Source of the DNA: Topomyia yanbarensis
Taxonomy: Eukaryota > Arthropoda > Insecta > Diptera > Culicidae
NCBI RefSeq assembly: GCF_030247195.1
Contig: NC_080671.1
Location: forward strand, 4,926,501-4,990,500
Direction of reading: 5' to 3'
Length of the DNA stretch: 64,000 bases
A program made the position numbers and the translations under genes. How positions within the stretch are numbered: the stretch's first letter is position 1; each line of letters starts with the position of its first letter. Under the pieces are notes generated by a model. The model had not been told where the DNA came from. It did not search any database and saw only the letters and a list, made by a program, of their open reading frames with translations. Positions 10,906 through 22,962 of the stretch are shown here, piece by piece.

Positions 10906-10921
10906 CCTGGTAGGATCGCCA
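10906..10921 (-). promoter_or_regulatory. Primer-binding site
   Basis: One base inside the 5' LTR the minus strand reads TGGCGATCCTACCAGG. TGG pairs with the CCA end of a tRNA. The matching tRNA 3' end would be CCTGGTAGGATCGCCA. I suspect tRNA-Arg but cannot confirm it without a tRNA set. Confidence 0.75.
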
Positions 10922-10922
10922 A

Positions 10923-11136
10923 TGTGGAAATCTAAATGCCTGCCGACGAGATCGCTCTGTCTGCTTGACTGCGGATTAGAAGCGTCCGTTCACCGCGGGA
11001 GATGGAATGCGAAAGAGGACGAGTGCCGGTTTGGGCTATTCTCGTGGCATGGCTTGCTGTGTCCGGCGGTCGTTCGTAACCATCGCATTTTCCGACTCAC
11101 ATCTCTATCCATAGAGTGACCTACTTATACCTCACA
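10923..11136 (-). repeat. 5' LTR (214 bp)
   Basis: Paired with 4619-4833. On the minus strand it starts TGTGAGG at 11136 and ends TTTCCACA at 10923. The flanking ATCTG (11137-11141) matches the base-perfect duplication on the other side. Confidence 0.95.
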
Positions 11137-11141
11137 ATCTG

Positions 11142-14100
11142 CAAAACAAAAGTTTATGCATTAAAAGGCACTATACTATACTGACTTAGTTAAACCGACA
11201 CATAACTACCTAGCTTCAAAGTGGCATAGATAATCCAACAAAATCGATCCAACAAACGAGACAAGAATATTTAAATTTTCAATAAGGACATATAAATTTA
11301 CACGTTTATCAGTGTTCCTTTTATGTTCATAATAATTAGCACACATTGGCTCGTGAAATAAACTAATGCGATAGTTTTTCGGCGAAATTTTGAAATGACG
11401 CTGAAGTTAACTTTCATATTTTTTTGCCGTGTACTGTTTGTGCACTGGGTATAGAACAAAGCACTGGCTCGCTTCACTGGTGCCTATAGCGCAGCGGTTT
11501 TTTGTTCCTTTATGGTGCGAGGTCAGAAAATAGACTGAATTTTTAAGCTGGACTTTCCAAAATCGATTGGTATTTAAATTATGCAAATCCATCAACTCAT
11601 AACAGTGCTGCAGTCGTATAAAATTTTGCCACATTTTCGTGACGCGAAAGGATTTTCTAATTTTAGTTTTACACCTTGTTCGAGTCTTATATAGTCGAGT
11701 AAAGCATTTTCAATTGATAATATAGTTGAATAAATGCAAAAAAACCTTTCTTAAAGTTGTAAGTAATTTAAAATATTCGAGGCAATAAATTGCAATCTTA
11801 TTTTGATATCGGTTTAAACTTTTTCAGATATGATATTATATTTTCATCTCATTTTGATGTGTTCACATGCTTTGCGCTTTTAAGTAAAAATTTTTTTGTT
11901 TCTATTTCTTCAGCAAACATCAAATGGATTACTTTTTTGTTATCAATGAAATATTTCAACATCTCAATGAATTTTCAATTTACTTTCACTGATAGCTTAA
12001 ATATTTTTCTGTTTGATGTCATAGGACAATTTTTCTGCTTTTGATTTTGATCTTTTAACCGTTAAAACGATTAAAATGTTAAGAACCTGAGCTATCATTA
12101 CCTACTACATCACAACATCAAGTTTAGTTCTCAATTTGTTATCGGACTCGTTTACGTTTTCCACAAAAAAATGAAAAGTTTACGTGGACTTTGAAGGGGA
12201 GGGGTTTGGTCAAAATTTACCTATGTCTACGGTGGTGATCAAATAGTGTCAAATATCGGGCTACGTGGTTTATGAATTCTCCCAGAGTTTAGGTTTTTTA
12301 CCAACCTTTCTTTACAGCACTTCTGGTGGCGTAGCTCTTAACTAACTTGATATCCAGTCGTCCAAGCAAGTAGAATAATTTGGTCAGAGAAAATAAGTTG
12401 CTTTATGTTTACAAGAACGAAATAATCGACGACAGTCCTAGTTAGTCTACATCCTTTGAGAAATCATTTTTGGATCATCGGATACCTTTTTCTCACCCCC
12501 AGTTAATCACGTAGTAGCAGACCTCTCTGCCGTTTGACGTGAGAAACCGGTCTGACAGTTAAAGTATCTTCTCATCTTAGCTCAATTTCATCGTTTTATT
12601 CTGAAAGGAGCTTAAAAAAGAGCCTTTCAATGACAACGATTTTGATCAACTTTCATTCACACACGTCCTGGTACGTGGTGCCCCCCATAAACAGACCAAC
12701 AAATAAGACAAAATTAGTCATCAATGTTACCAGTGTTCACCCTTCGCTCATCTCAACCCCCCCGCAATTTACCAAATCCACTGTACTCGACGTTAGCAAA
12801 AGGCTTCTCTCGCAAGTGTCACTCATGATGTTTCAAAACACACGCAGAACATCATCGGCCTGCTAGATGGGGTGTGATGACACGCAAAACTCAATTTGCT
12901 TCCCTCGATGCCGCCAGTGTGGCGCCGGAATCTCTGCGCCCTTTTCCTCGCTCGACGCCTTTTGTGTCTTCACACCCCATAGTGTCAGTGGAATGTCATC
13001 GTAGCGAAAGGGCGACTTACAACCCCAACAACGATGATGAGGAGAAGTAGAAGGAGTAGATTATCTGTTGATCACAGTCAGTGCTCGGTCGGATTAATTC
13101 TTTCCTTCAAGCAGAGTCAGACAGACTGGGTACGATGGAGACGCCAGATTGAAAGTAGCGCTTCGATTGAATCATGGCTAGCTGAGATGCGATGTTAGTG
13201 ATGATGATGATGATGGCAACAGCTGGTGACCGACCGACCGGTTGGCGGGTGGTAAATGCCAATCTCGTCCAGCTGCTCGGATCGTGGGGGATGAGAATCA
13301 AACTTTCGATAACATTCAATAAAGTTGTTTAATTAAGCAACAATATTTTCCCTGCGTCACTCCTTTTACCGGTTTGATAGTTCTGAAATGTAGCAACTTT
13401 TCTTGGAGCGAATGTGCTTCCACGTTCAATTTTAGCGTGGCCTTTGGAACCGCGTGGTACTATACCTCAAACTAAAAGCATTGGAAAATTGGCGTCTTTC
13501 ATTTCACCCGATTGGCGGAATATATGAGGAAATGAATGTGTGGAAATATGGGTGTCTGCTGTTGCTCCTGTAGATGCCAGGCCACGTCACGCCAGAACTG
13601 AAATATTTATCATGCTCGAAATGGAACTGTCAGTCTTGTGTAACGGCGTTGCTTGATTTCCCCTAGCGCACAACTTTGGTGAAACGTGGCTTCTTATGTA
13701 TGTACAAGGTAGCTTGTGGTCCCGTTTTTGTTTCCAATGTATAGAACATATTTCATATTTAAGTGCACTGCGAAGACGGGGAAATAGTTGCAATTTGCAA
13801 ACGTGTTTTTGCATATGTTCCAAATCAAAAACTCCCTACCTACTTCTTCTTCCGGAGTTTTCCGACTTGAAAATACAAACTTGAAAATTTACCCAGTTCA
13901 ATATATTTTCGCATGAGATCGCATTCTTGAACCGTAATGCTATTAGGTGAAGTAGAAACAGAATTTGTTGGATTATGTGTCATCATTTTTGACGAAAGGC
14001 GTTTCTTTTTAAGTTCAATGACAACATTGATCATTCCCATTCATCGCTTTTGCTTAAAAGAGATTCCCAATATGATCAAATGGTTTTTCCGCCCGTGTAC

Positions 14101-15530
14101 TAAACAGTTGTAAGTTCCTCGCTGAAGTCTGTCCCCAGTGCGTATTACCAGTTTAATATTTTGACTAAGTTGCCACCGTTTCGTTATTTGGAGTCCAAAT
14201 TCGGAGACACTAATCCAAGCCGAGTGTGTCCATGTCTAAAGACGGCACTGACACTTTGTGTTGGTGAATAAATTTAGCTGGAATAGTGTGAACAGATCTC
14301 ACTACTGGTAGACACGTTTTGCTCAACATCACCAATCTAATATACTTTTGCATTTGATGCTGTCATGTCATTTCACCATGGTGAAAGCAAACACAACATG
14401 TAATTCCAACGTGTACTACGATCGTGCCATCAAGATGCGATTGAATTAGTCAAAGTAATGCCCTCGTGACTCTTTGAAGTACAAAAAGCATCAGTTTAGT
14501 GATGGAGATGGGGCAACCAGAAAAGACGTTTCGTGTCAAATCAGCATGCTCCAATCAAGATTGGTTTTATTACTCAACAATGCTGCCTAAACAAAAATCA
14601 CGTGTAACACGGGCTTTTCAATCATTATTACATGTACTCCCAGTTTAGAAAATCTCAACAAACAACGATTTGCGGAAGAACTTGACATATAAATTAAATA
14701 AATAAAGCGTTGAAGAACGAAATCAAAAATCAACAGTGCTTGTGACAAGAGTGACCATCCAACTCCGACTGGAGCCGGAGAATCATCCCAAGATTAAATC
14801 AATATTTGTTGGAAGACAGGTTAACGTATATAGAAAAGACACATATTTACCTTCCCGGTGGAAAAGCAACATGCCATCGAAGCGGTGCACATCCTCACAA
14901 TGTTCAGGGCCAACTTCGGTTGCTCTACTTTTTTTTTCTCTCTCTCGCAAAATAGTGTTCAATTATGCACCTTTTAACCGGGTTGAAATCGTTTCAGCCC
15001 TGCCGCAGGCTATTGCTTCTTGAAGCATGTGTGTTTTTTTTTCGCCGTGAATTGTAAACTGCCATAAAGCCGACATATGTATTTTGGAAGCACAGCATAT
15101 GCGGTCGCAAAAAAAACATTTTTTCACCGACTGGAGCAGCTGCTCGGTGGACGGTTCGGGAGTAATGTTTCTTTCCTCCTTGCGCACATTCTATCACCAT
15201 AGTGTACATGATTTGTGTGGAAGAATAAATTGTAAAGGTTCCGAAAGGAGTGCAAGAAGGTTTTTGGGTTGGTATTTGAACAGCGAAAAAAATAATTGTA
15301 ACGGCATTGCAGTGAAATGTATGAACAAACCTACCTGCATGTATAGAAGGAAAATATTCAAGAGATGTTGAAACAATATACTTTGTTAGTACTTACATTT
15401 TCATTATGCAAGCATGTTTGTTTACCGACCAGCCAACAATTCGAGTCGTTAAAAATTAAACGATTGAAGTTGTATTGTATATAAAAATTGTTCTACATTT
15501 TTTCATCAGAAAGGTATTCAATTCATTCAA
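11142..15530. other. Mostly anonymous DNA, no gene recognised
   Basis: 11.1-12.2 kb is AT-rich. 12.5-13.4 kb is less AT-rich, with a short (GAT)n run at about 13197-13217, and looks more like single-copy DNA. 13.4-15.5 kb has no organised repeat I could define. Open frames are short and lack recognisable domains. If a host gene or enhancer is near, 12.6-13.4 kb would be the place to look. Confidence 0.4.
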
Positions 15531-15546
15531 ACTTAAAAGACTATCC

Positions 15547-15640
15547 GAGTCCCGGAGAAAAGATTGCTTTATATCCCAATCCACTCCGGCTTTGACCCGG
15601 AGATTTTCACTAACCTGGAGGGGGTGGTGAATTTTGAGTG
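15547..15640. repeat. CCCGGAG-rich repeat fragment
   Basis: It contains 'ccgagtcccggagaaa', 'actccggctttgacccggag' and 'cctggagggggtgg'. The same vocabulary recurs at 16605-16709, so the two may be ends or fragments of one DNA-element family. Confidence 0.45.
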
Positions 15641-15884
15641 GAAATTGACAGAAATTCGAATCAAAGCGGTTGCATTTTAGAGCACTTTAATCGCTTTTTA
15701 TTACTGCGTTGCAGTAAAGCTGGAAATTTCTCATGTTTGAGAATGATTTTATCGGTTTAATCTGGTGTGGTATTTCACTTCCCTGACTAAGTGCCAAGAA
15801 TTCAAAAGCACCAGCTACTCTCGCTGTGGAGGATAAGTCGAACGAGCATTGCTCTCCTCCACAACTAACACACACTTAATTTTT

Positions 15885-16095
15885 TCTGTCGAATCTCAGC
15901 TTTTTTTGCATCTTTTGCCGAAATCTCAACAGCTGAGATTCAGCAAACATTTTTTTCCTGAGTCTCACTAGAAGTGACGTTTGAGTGCTGAGACTCGGAA
16001 AATACATCACCGAACATCAGCAAACTAATCTCACTTTACTAAGATATCAGTTTCTAAATTTGCTGACTACACAGCTGTTGGGAAATTATCGATAC
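15885..16095. repeat. Palindromic MITE-like fragments
   Basis: Blocks such as 'ccgaaatctcaacagctgag', 'attcagcaaacattttt' and 'tgctgagactcgg' repeat in both orientations. This style is typical of small mosquito MITEs with CTGAGATTCAGCA-type motifs. Boundaries and target duplication were not resolved. Confidence 0.35.
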
Positions 16096-16604
16096 GAATT
16101 GAGTGTGCAGGAAAAGGAGAGCAAAGGCGGCAGGGATTCGGATTTACATAGGAAGCACTCTGTGGTGTCGGTTATTCATCACCAGAGCTCGCAACAAAGG
16201 GGCAAAACTTACCTCCCAAGCCAACAGTTAAGGGTTGCTGCAGGAGTAGCAACAACACCGGAAGAATTCGTTTGATGTTGACCTAGTCAGATCGATTAGA
16301 ACAAATCTGTCATACCTTACTGCAGCTGGTGATAAGCACCACTAACAGTAAAGTAATTTGATAAAATTGCAGCAAAATAACTTTTTTACACAATTTAGAG
16401 CGACTTGGTGGGATGCAACATTTCAATTGTAACATATAGCAAAATATTACTTTTCTAAATTTGTAGTAAATTTGCTTTGGTGAACTCATCTTCGCCCCCT
16501 TGAAAGGGTTAGTCGGGCAAAATAAATCTGAAACAGAGTAATAGTAAACTTGAACTTTTTAAATATTTTGTAAATAATCAGTCAATTCTAAAAAAAAAAT
16601 TATG

Positions 16605-16709
16605 CTTCTTCCCACCAAATCCGGAGAAATTGATGTAAAACCCGGAGGCCCGGAGATTGCTCCCGAAAACCGGAGTCTCCGGGTCAAACCCGGAGGGGTG
16701 GAAACCCTA
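16605..16709. repeat. CCCGGAG repeat ending in CCGGAGGGGTGGAAACCCT
   Basis: Several CCCGGAG units end with CGGAGGGGTGGAAACCCT at 16691-16708. The inverse, AGGGTTTCCACCCCTCCGGG, resembles the terminal repeat of a common mosquito hAT-type MITE (from memory). A matching opposite end was not found in a convincing form. Confidence 0.45.
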
Positions 16710-16983
16710 CCAAGATATGTTTTATTGCCATATAATCATCTCAGCAATAGCTGAATGGATATTACAAAAACTTGTTTTAATCCACCTAGTGGTGCAATTT
16801 TAAAGTAGTTTCAGACTTAACATCATTTCAAACCAAATATTTCACTGGGTTACATTTTTTTTCACATACACACCGACATTTTCCGATCTCGACGAACTAA
16901 GTCGAATGGCATATGACACATGGTCCTCCGACGCACCGAGGAGTATTTGGGGTCGAATCCTGGCCAAAATTATTTGCTGCTGC

Positions 16984-17238
16984 CAGGAGCGGACCCAGAA
17001 AAAAATTTCGGAGGGGGTCCGAAATTTCGATTTTAGAATGTTCTTTGTACAATGCGTAATATGTAATACCCTCATTTAATTAAAATCAGCTTTGGTGAAC
17101 GAATCTGATTTGGGATGATTTAGAATTTAGAATGAATTTAAAATAGAAACTACTTTAAAATTTCTCATGAAGTTTAAAATTTTCGGGGGAGGGGGGTCCG
17201 GACCCCCAAGACCCCCCCCCCCTCTGGATCCGCCACTG
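16984..17238. mobile_element. hAT-type MITE with 8-bp target duplication
   Basis: The 255-bp unit starts CAGGAGCGGACCCAG and ends CTGGATCCGCCACTG, which are imperfect terminal inverted repeats. It is flanked by perfect 8-bp duplications GCTGCTGC at 16976-16983 and 17239-17246. An 8-bp duplication is the hallmark of hAT transposition. The interior has long G and C runs ('ggagggggtcc' near the left end, a C-run near 17210-17222), also typical of this family. It has no coding capacity, so it needed a transposase in trans. The duplication is itself a GCT repeat, so it is slightly less decisive than a complex one. Confidence 0.85.
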
Positions 17239-17246
17239 GCTGCTGC

Positions 17247-18225
17247 AATTGTTGTTATTATGCCTTGGTATGAACTAAAAATAGACAATTACTAGTTTTT
17301 GGAACAATTTGGCATCTACCCACCTAGCAGTGCAGAGACCATTTTTTATATCCTTTCGAATACTAGTAATTTCTAGGTGATCTTTGTGAATACATTTGTT
17401 TTTCCAGTTGCATAAATAGTTGATCAGTGGGAATGGGAGAAGAAAAGGGACGCCTGTGCATATTTTCATTGTTATACATTCTGGTAAACATAGTATTTTG
17501 CCCTACAGCATTTCGGTGTACCTCAAATTAGTAAAAAAATCAATATTTTCAAATCGCTAGGGATTGGTGGATCGGACAAGATCGGAAGATAGCTGAAATC
17601 TTGTTTTGTAATGCTGCTTCAGCAACTTTGTCGGATCTAGCCGTATAATGTAACTTTTTTATCATTTAAATTTGGAATAAAATGTCCAAAAACCGATTTA
17701 ATCCACCTATCAATGAGATGAGACATTTCTTACACATATCGCTGTTGTATTATTCATTAGCTTGCCGATCACACGCTAAATTTACAAGCAACTAGATGTG
17801 AGATGTGCCCGAATAACGCTTCGAATTAACTGAATATATTAAGAAAAAATAATAAAACAAAACAAAATTTAAAATAAAAAGGTTATTCATAAAATGGATA
17901 GAATGATTAACATATATCAAATTAATAAAATAAATGAATCAAATTAGCTCAAATTAAAATTAGGTGATATTAAAATGTAATGAAATTAAGAGAGTAAATT
18001 AAATTGTTTCAGGATAACAAGCTATCATACAATAACATAAAGGACTGGCTAAACCGAATTGATAAAATTAAGAAACTGAATAAAATATGTGAACTGGGAA
18101 AAACTAACCATTTAATAAAATGATTGAAATAAATAATATGAATAAAACCATAAAAAATTGGAATAATAAAATAAATACCTAATATGAATAACATGGTTTA
18201 AATTAACTCTTTCATACCTAATGAT
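17247..18225. other. AT-rich DNA, no feature recognised
   Basis: It contains one short repeat fragment (taatccacctatcaatgaga near 17700), but no gene or structured element. From about 17.8 kb it becomes simple A-rich sequence. Confidence 0.4.
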
Positions 18226-18229
18226 TTTG

Positions 18230-18665
18230 TCGCATATATAGGGTTCCAAAACAGTTTTTCTTAAAAGTGTTAGAGTGAAGAAACGCGGAAAACCTGTTTT
18301 GATCAAGATAGATGCTTCTCTAGCAGTGTTAGCAGCTGCTGAATTTTTACATACCAATCCTTAATACACATCTCCTGCAAAGTTTTCAATAGTTTGGGCA
18401 GAAAAGGTAGCCGAAAGCAGTCCAAATTAATAAGATATATCAGTTTTCAAAAATATTTGAAGAAAACGAAGATATATCAAAATATAATTTTTCACCGATA
18501 ACTGAAAATGTCTCTGGCAGCACTGCTCTAGTGAAATCCAATCAAAGCAATTGTAATAACTTGGGTTCTATGGATCTTTCTTGTAACTATTAGCGCTCAA
18601 ATAAACGGTGATAGTCACAATTATTAGTTTTACTTTTTTGTGAAGAAATCTTGTCCAAGCCCAAA
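18230..18665. repeat. Dispersed repeat, relative at 40750-41185
   Basis: Ordered blocks match the other copy: 'agggttccaaaacagttttt', 'gcagtgttagcagctgctga', 'gtagccgaaagcagtc', 'tctggcagcactgctc', 'tagtcacaattattag' and 'gtgaagaaatcttg'. Orientation is the same. The copies are clearly diverged, so the insertion is old. No coding capacity or termini are recognised. Confidence 0.65.
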
Positions 18666-18669
18666 GTTG

Positions 18670-18740
18670 TACTGCCCATGAACGCATATTTCTCCCGTTT
18701 TCTATATTTATGGGACTGATTTGCGAGCATGGGCGGTAAA
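18670..18740. repeat. Imperfect hairpin related to 3062-3151
   Basis: 'tactgcccatgaacgcatat' is followed about 30 bases later by 'tttgcgagcatgggcggta'. It has the same palindromic plan and core as the hairpin near 3.1 kb. Confidence 0.55.
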
Positions 18741-18744
18741 GCTA

Positions 18745-20389
18745 TTTGAAAATCTTGTTCATAAATAACAAGATAAACAGAGAGTAAATAAAATCAATAT
18801 AATAAATGGAATGAATAATATTTATATTAACAAAATAATTTTTTTTTATCACAATGCAAATGTTTTCTGTATTTTTATCATTTTTTCATTTTGTTTGTTT
18901 TCAAGCAGTTAAATGATTAGTAAAAGTAATAGAATTAATAGAAGAAATTATATTGTATCTAATTGATGTTCTAGATGATATAAGTAAAGTGAATGACTGA
19001 ACAAAATTAGTCAAATTATTAAAATGAATAAAAAAGTGAACCGGAAAAATATCAGAAAAAATATTATAAAAAAGTGAATAAAATAAATTAAATGAATAAT
19101 TCGAATAAGATACATACGATAATAAACTGATCGGAATGCATACAAAGAATTAAATGAATACAATAGATAAAATTAGGTCACATAAACAAAATAAATAAAA
19201 ACAATGCTAAATGAAAATAAACTTTAAAATGAAATGATCATATATTTATTATTAGTCAAATATTTAAAATGCAAAAAATAAACCAAACGAATATAATACA
19301 TTAAAGGAATGAGCTGAAAAAAATGAGAATATATAATAATATTTTAAGAAAGTTGTTGAAATGAAGTAAATGAATAAAACGAATTTCACGAATTCCAAAA
19401 CCATTGCTTCAGAATATTCTGAAATGTTTGTGAAAATCCCATTGCAAAGAACACGTTTTCGTTCTTCTTTTCTTGACGGAATTTTTAGGATTATCTGGTG
19501 TTTCTACTTTATTGGTGGTCCTTAATTAGTCATCAGAAAATCTAGAAATCAGGAATTTGTTTTGGAATTAAAAGATATCTTTTTGGTTCCAGACATCTGA
19601 AAAATGATTTTGTATAGAATGGAATTTTCAGGTCCAGTATTGTAACGCGTGATTAGAAATAGTAAACTGAGAAAAGGCCACCTGTAAATAGTATTCATTC
19701 GCATTGAAATATCTAGAAAAGAGTGTCAAGTGTCCAGGCTATGTTGGCAATTATATTATTGTCGATGGCATAAAACTCGTACATGCAGTCGATTACAATG
19801 CAGTCTTTTTCCACCCATCCTTATTACTTGCGAATTGTTTCGTTCGAAACTCTCGTTCTGGAGATATGGGTTAATGAGTTCTATACAAAGCAATGCCATT
19901 GCAAATAAATGGTTCAAACTACCAGAATAAGTACTTAAATTCATCGAAAAGCCAGTTAGTATTGAAAGTGCCTCTAGACTGCTTTGAGACACGAACATTC
20001 TTGAAATTACAAGTCGTATTTTTTCGCAAATAAATATGCTTTTAGTCACATTGATCATGAAAAATGTATATTGGGGTTTTTAATACAACTCAGTGTCAGT
20101 TGTGAGGAATGGTAAATGATGGTTAGAGCTGTGACATTATTTTTGTTTATAGTGCGAAATTTTGATTCGTTAAATCTTTATTTTCAATAATGCAACTGAT
20201 AAATTTTGACTACAATTTTGTAATTCAAAAATACAGCTGCTCTTGATGATGCTACGAGTATAATATGAATATGAATTATATTAGAAATCTATTTTCTCAC
20301 TACTAGGAGGATTACTTGATGTATTCATATACCATCCAACGTTTATCTCACGAGTGAACGCATTGCTCAATCCAACGGGTAAATACATC
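18745..20389. other. Highly AT-rich DNA, no gene
   Basis: It is rich in 'aaataaa' and 'gaataa' runs. No coding or structural feature was recognised. Confidence 0.45.
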
Positions 20390-20399
20390 AACTCTGGAC

Positions 20400-20567
20400 T
20401 ATGATGGTGGATGTAGCGTAGTTATTAAATCGATTGCCTTGTACGCAGCGCACCTGGGTTCGAGTCCCGACCCCGCACATAGGGTTAGAAATTTTTCATA
20501 AGCGATTTTTCTTACCCGAAGAGGCGAATGACCTTAAGGTTAAAACCTCTATAATCGAAATAAAAAA
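20400..20567 (+). mobile_element. tRNA-derived SINE with target duplication
   Basis: The 168-bp unit contains a box-B-like GGTTCGAGTCC at about 20457-20467 and a degraded box-A-like 'tagcgtagttattaa' upstream, as expected for an RNA polymerase III promoter derived from a tRNA. A non-tRNA body and an A-rich tail (aaataaaaaaa) follow. Direct repeats AACTCTGGAC flank it at 20390-20399 and 20568-20577. There is no complete cloverleaf, so this is not a working tRNA gene. It would have been mobilised by a LINE. Confidence 0.85.
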
Positions 20568-20839
20568 AACTCTGGACAAATTTGCACTTTGAAGTGAATT
20601 TACACATTATTTTGTCTTTGAAATGAACTTGCTTATTAATTTTTGAGAAATAGGTAATTGATTATTAAGTAAATTCACAAAATGTTTTCGGAATCAAAAT
20701 CCTTGAATCACGCAGATGTGTTTGCATACCCGGGTATTCAAAATCGGTTTAGTTTTGACCCTAAAAAACCAGTAAAGCAATACACTGTATGGAACGGTCT
20801 CATTTTTAGTTAGTGGAAATTGGTAAGCGAAGAATGAAA

Positions 20840-21320
20840 ATACAAAACGTTTAATATCTCCGCCGCTCAAGAACGGATTTTGACAATCTATAGCTTGTTA
20901 GAAAGGTATTTTCATAAGCTTTTTATTTATGTTTATTTCACGTGATATAGTTGCCTTGTTCGAATGTTATTCGCTTCAAACCAGCCCTGTTTTGACAAAA
21001 TTACTCATATCTCAGAAAGTAAACAACATATCGAAGAACAAAAATAATAGTGTTAAATGGGAGCGTTAGGCCATTCATTTGAAACTAGTTTCATTAAGAT
21101 CGGTTCAGCCATTGCTGAGATAATTACATGACATTTTGTACATACATACATACACACATACACACACATACAGACATTGTCTCAATTTGTAGAGCTGAGT
21201 CGATTGGTATATGAAACTCGGCCCTCCGGGCCTCGGAAAAAGTTTTCAAATTTTTAGCGAATCCTATACATTTCTTTTGTAAGAAATGTAAAAAGGTATT
21301 TTTTAAGGTTGGTGCAATAC
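20840..21320. repeat. Unclassified dispersed repeat with (CATA)n tract
   Basis: It contains a CATA/CACA microsatellite at about 21139-21173, then 'gagctgagtcgattggtata', 'aactcggccctccgggcctc' and 'acatttcttttgtaagaaatg'. Related words occur near 16860-16940, 32770-32960 and 39310-39340. I recall this as a very common mosquito repeat, but cannot place it in a class. Confidence 0.5.
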
Positions 21321-21329
21321 ACAGCAAGT

Positions 21330-22405
21330 CTACTATTTTCAGTTAGTTTTAAGCTGAAGTTAAACAAACGGTTGTATTGAACTCCCTTTGTAATAATATT
21401 GTCTTATTTAATACAGTCATCATCACTAGAAAGCGATTTTGCTTAATATATAATGAAAACTATTAAAATATCCCTCAAAATATCACCATTAGGCATCCAT
21501 GCAAACATTCTTAAACAATTTTTGATATACTTCTAATTTTGCCGCGTTATACATTAGGTTCTTAGGTGTGTAAAAAAATATAACGAAACAACAAAATCGA
21601 AAAAAAATATTTTGGTTATTGGCCAATTTCTGCGACGCCGGGATTAGGTTGGCCATGTTCAGAGTGATTGCACAACCTTTCTATATGAGAAATGCAAAAA
21701 TTTGGTTCTAACAATAGGCGTGTCTCATTTCTATAGGGAGGGGCTTGCCATATTGTTTTATTTTTTTTAATTATTAGCTTATTTCACACAGGTCAATACG
21801 TTATCTTTATCGATCTCTTGATCATTTATGTTTATACATAGTGTAAAAAGTACAAATTTTCCACAATCGGTCGAACCTGAGTGTAAGCGTTGAATACTCT
21901 TTATATATTCAAATCATAGTTCTAAACGTGTTTCCAATGAAGCAACAAAGAGAACCGCAGCAGATACCAGTTTTAAAGTTGGAAAACAAAATCAAAACGC
22001 TCTGCTCCATTTATATTTCCTGTATATTAAATCCTACGATGCTGACTATGCTCTAAGCAATTTGATTGTTATAGAATACTACTGCTTGAAAACCAGTGAT
22101 AACAATAAAAATCAATCAGTGCTTTCTTTTGGTCAACTGGCATTGTTTTTGGCTGTAGATTACATTCGCATTTGAAAATAAATCCAAACTGAAACTACTC
22201 TAACACAGCTTATTCGCTTCATCCACCTAAATCTCCAACAAACCCAAATCTCTCAGTAGGCGCAAATCTAGTCCACATCAATTATATTCGAAGCATATCT
22301 GCCTACACACCGCCGAAAACACACCGTCAACCCAATACACACACAAGCATAAACATAAAAAAAATATCCCCATTCGCAAACCCACAAGCAGCACACACAC
22401 GTCGC
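21330..22405. other. AT-rich DNA, no gene recognised
   Basis: It includes one more repeat fragment near 21670-21710 ('gattgcacaacctttctata'). From about 22.2 kb to the retroelement it is C/A-rich and may be ordinary intergenic DNA. Confidence 0.4.
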
Positions 22406-22962
22406 ATCCTGCAGTGTTTTTTTTATTCAGTTCGTTTATTTAATAGGCACAAATGCGTGCCAAATTTTTTCTTCTTAACATTTTGGATATCTTAAAACTT
22501 GTAGCTTAATTGTAACCTCCTACAATGTTGAAGTATGTTTTTTATATAAAGAGGAAAAATTTTACGACTAACAGACTAACTAGAGATACAATTCAATATA
22601 CAACAGTGGGAACAATAGTGTTTTATTAGCAAATTTTCAACAATCTTAAAACTATGAATCCAGTTTGATACTCAAGAGGGGGAACATAAGTTTTTTTATG
22701 AAAATTTTTACAGCATTCTTAGAACTAGGAATACAGAATACAAATTTGATTTATTTCCAACATCGGTGTGGCAGAAGTTGTGTCAGGGACAGGACATGAT
22801 AACAAAGAAAGAAGAACACCCGAACTCCATCACCGACAATATCGTTGTTTGGTATAACCTGATCAGGTCTCCTGGGTGGGTACCCCACCATGTTCCAGTT
22901 ATTGTTCGAAAAAAATTGATCCTTTGTTGGCATTTCTATTTCAGATACCTAATGTGACATCC

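Larger units (their letters stand above)
4619..11136 (-). mobile_element. Complete Ty3/gypsy-type LTR retrotransposon
   Basis: This is a 6.5-kb element in minus orientation. It has LTRs at 4619-4833 (3') and 10923-11136 (5'), each beginning TGTG and ending CACA, and a perfect 5-bp target duplication ATCTG at 4614-4618 and 11137-11141. Order on the minus strand: 5' LTR, primer-binding site, ~1.2-kb leader with a minisatellite, gag, protease-RT-RNase H-integrase, polypurine tract, 3' LTR. RNase H before integrase places it in the Ty3/gypsy superfamily. The two-knuckle gag and style of pol recall the Mag-like lineage, but that is from memory. The LTRs differ by two substitutions and one 1-base indel, so insertion is recent, yet gag is frame-broken and pol has an in-frame TGA. 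No envelope gene is present. Confidence 0.95.

Noticed and set aside
13107..13319. Minus-strand frame with IIIIIT run as a membrane protein
   Set aside because: The Ile run is a translation of a (GAT)n microsatellite; no other support.
20440..20475. tRNA gene suggested by GGTTCGAGTCC
   Set aside because: No cloverleaf can be formed. The box B is part of a SINE with an A-rich tail and a target duplication.
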